A stretch of 64,000 nt of DNA. Origin: Poa pratensis (lineage: Eukaryota > Streptophyta > Magnoliopsida > Poales > Poaceae). The DNA is taken from positions 51,421,557 to 51,485,556 of the forward strand of contig CAMZMU010000040.1 in the NCBI GenBank assembly GCA_947311845.1. The letters are read 5' to 3'. A program made the position numbers and the translations under genes. The stretch's first letter is position 1; each line of letters starts with the position of its first letter. Under the pieces are notes generated by a model. It saw only the letters and a list, made by a program, of their open reading frames with translations. It ran no database searches and was not told the DNA's origin. Shown here in pieces: positions 58,931 to 64,000 of the stretch.

Positions 58931-59277
58931 CAGCATGTACGCTGTTTTCCTTGCCGCCACCGTGGTTTTCCTGGTTTTTTCTGCCTTTTTTGTCCATCCA
59001 TCGTTTGTCCCGCCTTATTTCTCGTCAAATTTTCAGAGTACCATGTATCTTCGATTTATGTAGTGGCGTTGCTAGTACCGATGTAACTTCATTTGCAATG
59101 TATCTTAAGTTTTGTTGTATGTGTAATTTGCAATGTTTGAAATTAGACGGAAAAATATTGACTAGTCTCGTAGATAGATAAGTCCGCTGGTACATACACA
59201 TAGATAAGTCTGAAAGATATGTCTTACAGAATTAAAAAGCTCTCATACATAGATAGGTAGGCATGTCTCTATAAGTG

Positions 59278-61875
59278 TCAGCCACGCCGTCTGCCACGGC
59301 GCGGAGGTGGTGGATTCGGCGTCGTCCAACCTAACCTGTGGGGTGGCCGAACGTCACGTGCAGGAATAAGGGACTCGTCGTGCTCCTGATGTGTCTCCTG
59401 TGTGGGCTGTGGTGGAGGAGTGTTGTACGTGCCCATCCAATTGCCGTGATAGTTGTACGCTTCTGGCTCACTCTCCCACGGGGATCCAGACGACTGTTGG
59501 CCGGACATAGAAGACTGATATCCTGATAGAGGGAACATAAAAACTTAGTAGACGAAATTGTATCCTGATTAATATCGAAAACAAGAGATAACAAAATACA
59601 TACCCTGTGGCTGGGGTGGTGGACGAAGAATGAAGCCCGACGTTGGGCTCTGCTGCTGCTGCCACGACGAACCTCTAGCCTGGTCAGGAGGCGGTGGTCT
59701 GGGCGTAGGCTGCGTAGGTAGACGTTGTTGCGCTGCTGTCGGTGTCGCTGCGGCTGCTGAGGAGTCTGCTGGGGCTACGGCTGAGGTTGCGGCTGTGGCT
59801 GGGAAGGACGAGGTGGCCACGTTGCTGCATGGCGCGGATCAATATCGGAAGTACGTGTGCAAGTGACCACCTCGTAGATACCTCGGAGCCTGTACTCCAA
59901 GAGCCGCACCCAATTGTAATGTGGCTGGCGCTCAAGTAGTGGTCTGGTCGAAAGCGAACGACTGTACTCAGCCACATCAGTCTGCAGCTCGTGTGTCAAC
60001 TGGGCCTGTAATTTGGACAAGAAGTTCATATTAAACATAGGTGAAGCAGACTGGCATGCAGTCGATAGGGGTAATGAACTTACGGCGTACTGTCTGGAGC
60101 CTGAAGTAGACTGGCTAGGATACATATCCCACGTAGAAGGGGCCGGTGTCGCCTCAGGGTGCTCATGATGCACGATGCGCAGTCGTGTCGAGGTCATATA
60201 AACCTGTAAATAGGACTCGAACAGTGCCGGATCAAACGCGAGATTCTCCTCCCAGACTCGTGCCGTGGCATTGTGCCACTCTGCGACGTACGGCTGAAGC
60301 CTCTGAAGCCACTGTAGCGCGGTCATGTTGGTTCCTTTCCTTGACAACCTACATTTGTGATGTGTGCTCGTCATTTAATTAGCTGTAACATGTGGAAAAG
60401 TTTGGAACGCATAGAAATACATACCCGTGAATGATGTGTGGGACGGGATTATCCGTTGGCGGAGGAAGTGCTAGTTGTCGAAGACCAAATTGCCTCATAA
60501 CCGCTGCTGGGCCATCTCCTCCACGAATACATCGAAGATGATCTTCGATTTTGTCATCCAGTACTCCATATCTCTCGTGCAGAGCGTGGAGATACCACCC
60601 GGGTATTTAGCCTGCATAGCAGCGTCCGTGTACGGCTGCCAGATAACCGCACCCGCGCTCAACAGTCAAACTGCTCGTTGAAAGCCTCGTAGCAATTCCG
60701 CATGTTATCTTGAGCATAGCGTCTCTGCAGAAACAAAATTAGAGTGACATCAAATGATTAATGAAACAGGCATGCCATACGTTAAATGGTGATGTGTAGA
60801 CATACCCTACGACGCGTCCACAGTGTAGTAGGCATGTCTATCCTCTCAGCGTCTAACAACGGGGTCACCGGGTAAGCCTGCTCAGCTAGTACGTCTGGTC
60901 GTCCGATAGGGAACCTCTCCCACGACCAGAGCTGCAAGAATATAGGACATCCAAGCAGACCTGCAGATGGCGCAATAAGATGGCACCCGTTGCACATACC
61001 TCGGTAGTAGCAGCTAACACAGCAGACCCCCAACTCCTCTGCGCGATGTCTCCTCGCTCTGTGGCTTCCGCGATCTCAAGTGCAATAGGGATGTACCTCG
61101 CGCTGATAGTGCTGACATGGTTCTCAGTGAACATAACCTTTCCGAGCAGCCACATGATATATGCCTCCAGGCTCCGAGTGATCTGTGTCCCATTGAGTGG
61201 GATGGCTGGATACCCCGGAAATTTCTGTATCTGTATTTAGCGAAGAAAGTATGTGAGAAATGAGAAAGATCATGTTAGGTAAAACATTTTAAAAATCTGA
61301 ACTAACCTGAAAACGAGCAACCACTCAAGCTTGGGTCCGTGATCCTCCGACCCAAATGGCCCAGCGGTGGGATTAATACCCTGAAAACGCTCGGCCATTT
61401 CTTGCTCCCAATTATCCGGAGCCTCCAACGGTCCTATGGGCGTGCCCGCCAAAGGCAGACCCAACAAGAAAGACACATCCTCCAGTGTGGGCGCCATCTC
61501 ACCCCAACGAAAGTGAAACGTGTGCGTCTCGGGCCTCCATCTGTCAACTAAGCAACTGAGCAGGGAGTTGTCAATCTTTAGGCGTAAAGACTGAGGTGTG
61601 GCCTCAACTAGACGCGCCAACGGTAAAAGCCCGGCCCACTTCAACCTGTTTGTACAAAAAAACATACATGTTTAGTTTACGGGTATAGTGTCTCAACATG
61701 TACAAAATGTGTAATCAGAACTTAATTTGAACACATACCTATCAACCCAAGCAGGGTGTATCTGCCAGTTTTCCCTAGGTCCGCGAGTGATGAGGGCATC
61801 GAGCCTACGTTCCTGCAATATCCTACCACGATGCGTCCTATCCACGGCCTCATTAAGCAAGTATACCCTCTCCAT
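59278..61875 (-). CDS. Plant mobile domain (PMD) protein of the MULE
   Basis: A multi-exon minus-strand gene. The first exon, 61875-61739, starts MERVYLLNEAVDRTHRG and continues at 61645 across an intron. Exon 61645-61307 carries the PMD signature: LSCLVDRWRPETHTFHFRWG, then APTLEDVSFLLGLPLAGTPI. Further exons give YIMWLLGKVMFTENHVSTIS (about 61224 down), the SWGSAVLAATTE region and LWSWERFPIGRP (about 60930). After these come WHNATARVWEENLAFDPALF (about 60270) and a Pro/Gln-rich tail ending at 59278. The 61307/61224 splice needs a one-base adjustment to keep frame, so this copy may be broken. PMD proteins (MAIN/MAIL1 relatives) occur both as host genes and in MULEs. Confidence 0.7.
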
Positions 61876-61894
61876 TCCTGCAAAATTTAAAACA

Positions 61895-62125
61895 TAGAGT
61901 GACACTCAGTACGAATAGAAACATAATTCCACACATATTACAAATTTAAAACACAGTGCCACATTCAGTACGAATAGAAACATAATTCCACACATATTAC
62001 AAATTAGAGTGCCACACTTAGTACGAATAGAGTCAGTTCTACACTTATTACAAATTTAAAACATAATGCCACACTTAGTACGAATAGAGACATAGTTGTA
62101 CACTTATTACAAATTTAAAACATAA
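61895..62125. repeat. Four tandem ~57-bp repeats between the MULE genes
   Basis: Units with cagtacgaatagaaacataa and cacatattacaaatttaaaa are anchored at 61907, 61966, 62019 and 62076 (periods 59, 53, 57). They separate the transposase stop (62158) from the PMD start (61875). Confidence 0.85.
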
Positions 62126-62157
62126 TACGACCAGCTCTAGTTTCTTCCTCTCTCGCT

Positions 62158-64000
62158 TCATCGCTGGTTCCCTCGACCACTAGTAGCAGCTTCGCCAGTC
62201 CCGAATCGTGGACAATTGTCGTCCTTGTGGCCAAACGCGTTGCAGAGAAAACACTGCCTAGTAGGGCCTCCGGCTTCAGATTGATCCATATCATTACGGA
62301 TGCGCTTGCACTGGCGTCGCCCTCTACCGGTACGCATTAGTCTTGGGTCAGGGATGTACTGCCTTTCAGCAGGATCAACAGTGTTGAAATTACCCATGGC
62401 GCGAAATCCAACCATCTCACCTGTCCAGGTATTGAGGACAGACTCTTTCAGGAAATATGGAGACACAAACGAGATGCGGCCAACCCAATCTGCCCGCAAG
62501 CAGCAAGTACATGTGAGCAAGGGAGGTGAAGCAACTTTGGTTTGTTGCATGTGCACTCACATGTTGGCCAGGCTTCATTTCCAATTCTCACTTCATGCGT
62601 CCTCATAACATTTCCACAGCCAAACTTGTCATACGGTAAGCGCACCTCGAACCTCCTTTCTTGATTTCCTATGGCGAGGACAGTGTGATTCCGAGCCTTT
62701 GCCATCTTCTCATCCATGTACTTCATAATCTTTTCACAGTAAGGCGTGTTAGGGTTGTTCACAATATGCAAATGAGCTCTTTGGCGTCTATCTCTAAAAT
62801 ACTTCACGGTGCCCTGGAAAATACCCTCCACAATGGCTATAAGAGGCAAAGCCCGGTTTCCTCGTAGCACAAAGTTGTATGTTTCAGCGAGGTTGGTAGT
62901 CATGACGCCGTACCTAGCTCCATGAGTGTCGTGCAGCAAAGACCACCTCTCAAGAGGCTCGTGCTCTATCCACTGCTGAAAGTTTTTAATCAGTCTCCCA
63001 GCCTTTCTCCTAACCCCAGGCGGATCAAATCCTGGCAAGTCACAAAGCCCAACGGGTACATCCTCCGCTGGTGGAGGTCCTGTTGCTGCTGTTGCGCTAC
63101 AAGTTGTGCATGTGCTGCTACGGCTGCATTCCGTGCAAGTTTCCTCTGCCTAACATGTTGTTAGTGAACTTATCAAGCATCTCACGTACGTAATTGTACT
63201 TCCATGTCTGGTTCTGCTTGCAGAGTTTTTTGAATAAATTCATCAGATCCTTGTTTCTGAATTGCGAGAAAAAATTGGCCCCAAGATGGCGCATGCACCA
63301 ACGGCTCTGCAAGTCCACCCAAGGCGTTTGTTCCTCAGGCCCAGGATTTGTGAGTGCCTTGATCGCATTGAGTATTGAGTATACCTGCATGCCTGTCATG
63401 AAGGATGCACACATTGTGCTTATCCTTCACTACTGCAATTTTAAGTTGCCTGAAGAACCATGTCCAACTTTCAGTATTCTCGCTCTCCACAAAAGCAAAA
63501 GCGAGCGGCACGATCTGATTGTTGCCGTCCTGACCAATGGCGGTCAAAATCTGCCCTTGTACTTGCCAGTAAGAAAAGTTCCATCAACACAAATCACTGG
63601 TCGACAATGACTGAAAGCTTCGATGCATACACCGAAAGAGAAGAACAAACGATGCAACACTTTCACAGTTGGGAACTCTTGCATCCAGAAGTGTTGGACG
63701 TCCACATGGGTCCTGGATTACGGGCCTGCAATATATGAAGGAGCCGAACAACTGAGTCATATGAGTCCATAAAAGAACCAAATCTGATCTCAAGCGCCCT
63801 CTGCTTAGTCCTCCAAGCCTTGCCATACGAAATTGTGTACTTAAACCTGGTCAACACTTTTTGCACAATGGCCTTCACTTCCACATCTTTGCCCCACTAA
63901 CTCCGAGTAAAGCAACCGAGCAAGAAGGGTGGACGAAATATTGCCATGATCTTTAGGGATGGTATCAATTACACATGTGTGCTGTACCACGTCACTGACC
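62158..64000 (-). pseudogene. MURA-like MULE transposase (frameshifted, start outside window)
   Basis: The minus-strand fragments cover, in order, a DNA-binding region (ISYGKAWRTKQRALEIRFGS, 63884-63663), the DDE core and a C-terminus. The core has ICVDGTFLTGKYKG, then GQDGNNQIVPLAFAFVE and LHDRHAGIL. Next come DLQSRWCMRHLGANFFSQF and TTNLAETYNFVLRGNRALP. A SWIM finger follows (CTCNKPKLLHLPCSHVLAAC near 62500), then a CCHC knuckle (CFLCNAFGHKDDNC near 62240) and the stop at 62158. A one-base loss near 63555 (after KYKG) and a 7-bp tandem duplication (actcaat twice, near 63376) break the frame. This copy cannot encode an intact transposase. Confidence 0.85.

Larger units (their letters stand above)
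58628..64000 (-). mobile_element. MULE (Mutator-like) transposon, incomplete at window end
   Basis: From the 64000 side it encodes, on the minus strand, a MURA-like transposase and then a plant-mobile-domain gene. The low-coordinate end is probably near 58628, where a sequence of the type aaaaaatagcgtgttatag begins, with ggacgacaggacctgctcgt repeats at 58795-58930. The other terminus and the 9-bp duplication are outside the window, so the limits are uncertain. The two genes in the same order and strand suggest one autonomous-type element. Confidence 0.7.

Overview
The window looks like a piece of a large grass nuclear genome, most likely Triticeae (wheat, Aegilops, barley or a relative). The evidence is split plant genes with GT-AG introns, nested LTR retrotransposons whose ends (TGATACGTCTC..., TGATACGTCC...GGGTCATCA) resemble families I associate with that tribe, small MITEs, a CACTA and a MULE element, and no bacterial features. 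The species assignment is inference.

Layout. 0-6.6 kb: a hAT-like element with a perfect 8-bp target duplication (484-1279), a decayed minus-strand gene (about 1630-3640), and two LINE 3' ends abutting in opposite orientation (about 3.9-5.2 kb). 6.67-35.12 kb: one four-level nest of transposons. Level 1 is a chromovirus-like Ty3/gypsy element (6672-35123, TSD TTAAG). It is split inside reverse transcriptase by level 2, an Athila-like element with only gag and protease (9327-32164, TSD AGCAA). Level 2 carries level 3a, a Tat-like gag-protease element with a long antisense gene (15503-28879, TSD ATACC). Its right LTR carries level 3b, a 1.4-kb solo LTR (30095-31492). The antisense gene of level 3a is interrupted by level 4, a 2.9-kb CACTA element (22606-25529, TSD CGA). 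The CACTA element holds a spliced GRF-type zinc-finger gene and a repeat-protein ORF instead of a transposase.

35.1-64 kb is the genic part. It contains MITE-like elements, a 100-bp tandem array, and an 855-bp retroposon with a 14-bp duplication just upstream of a bHLH transcription factor gene (43187-46398, plus strand, PTF1/LRL type). It also has an 8-bp-TSD hAT MITE, a small three-exon gene for a probable plastid protein of unknown function (50899-51571), and a 2.5-kb AT-rich degenerate repeat field next to a GC-rich block with palindromes. A two-exon pectinesterase with an inhibitor prodomain follows (56012-58412, minus). A MULE begins about 215 bp upstream of its start codon and runs off the window. 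The MULE encodes a frameshifted MURA-like transposase (SWIM and CCHC fingers) followed by a plant-mobile-domain gene.

The three host genes are not functionally related. The bHLH gene carries three single-base losses relative to its own exon phases, so either it is a recent pseudogene or the assembly has errors there. All joins and counts were made by eye, and no database search was run.
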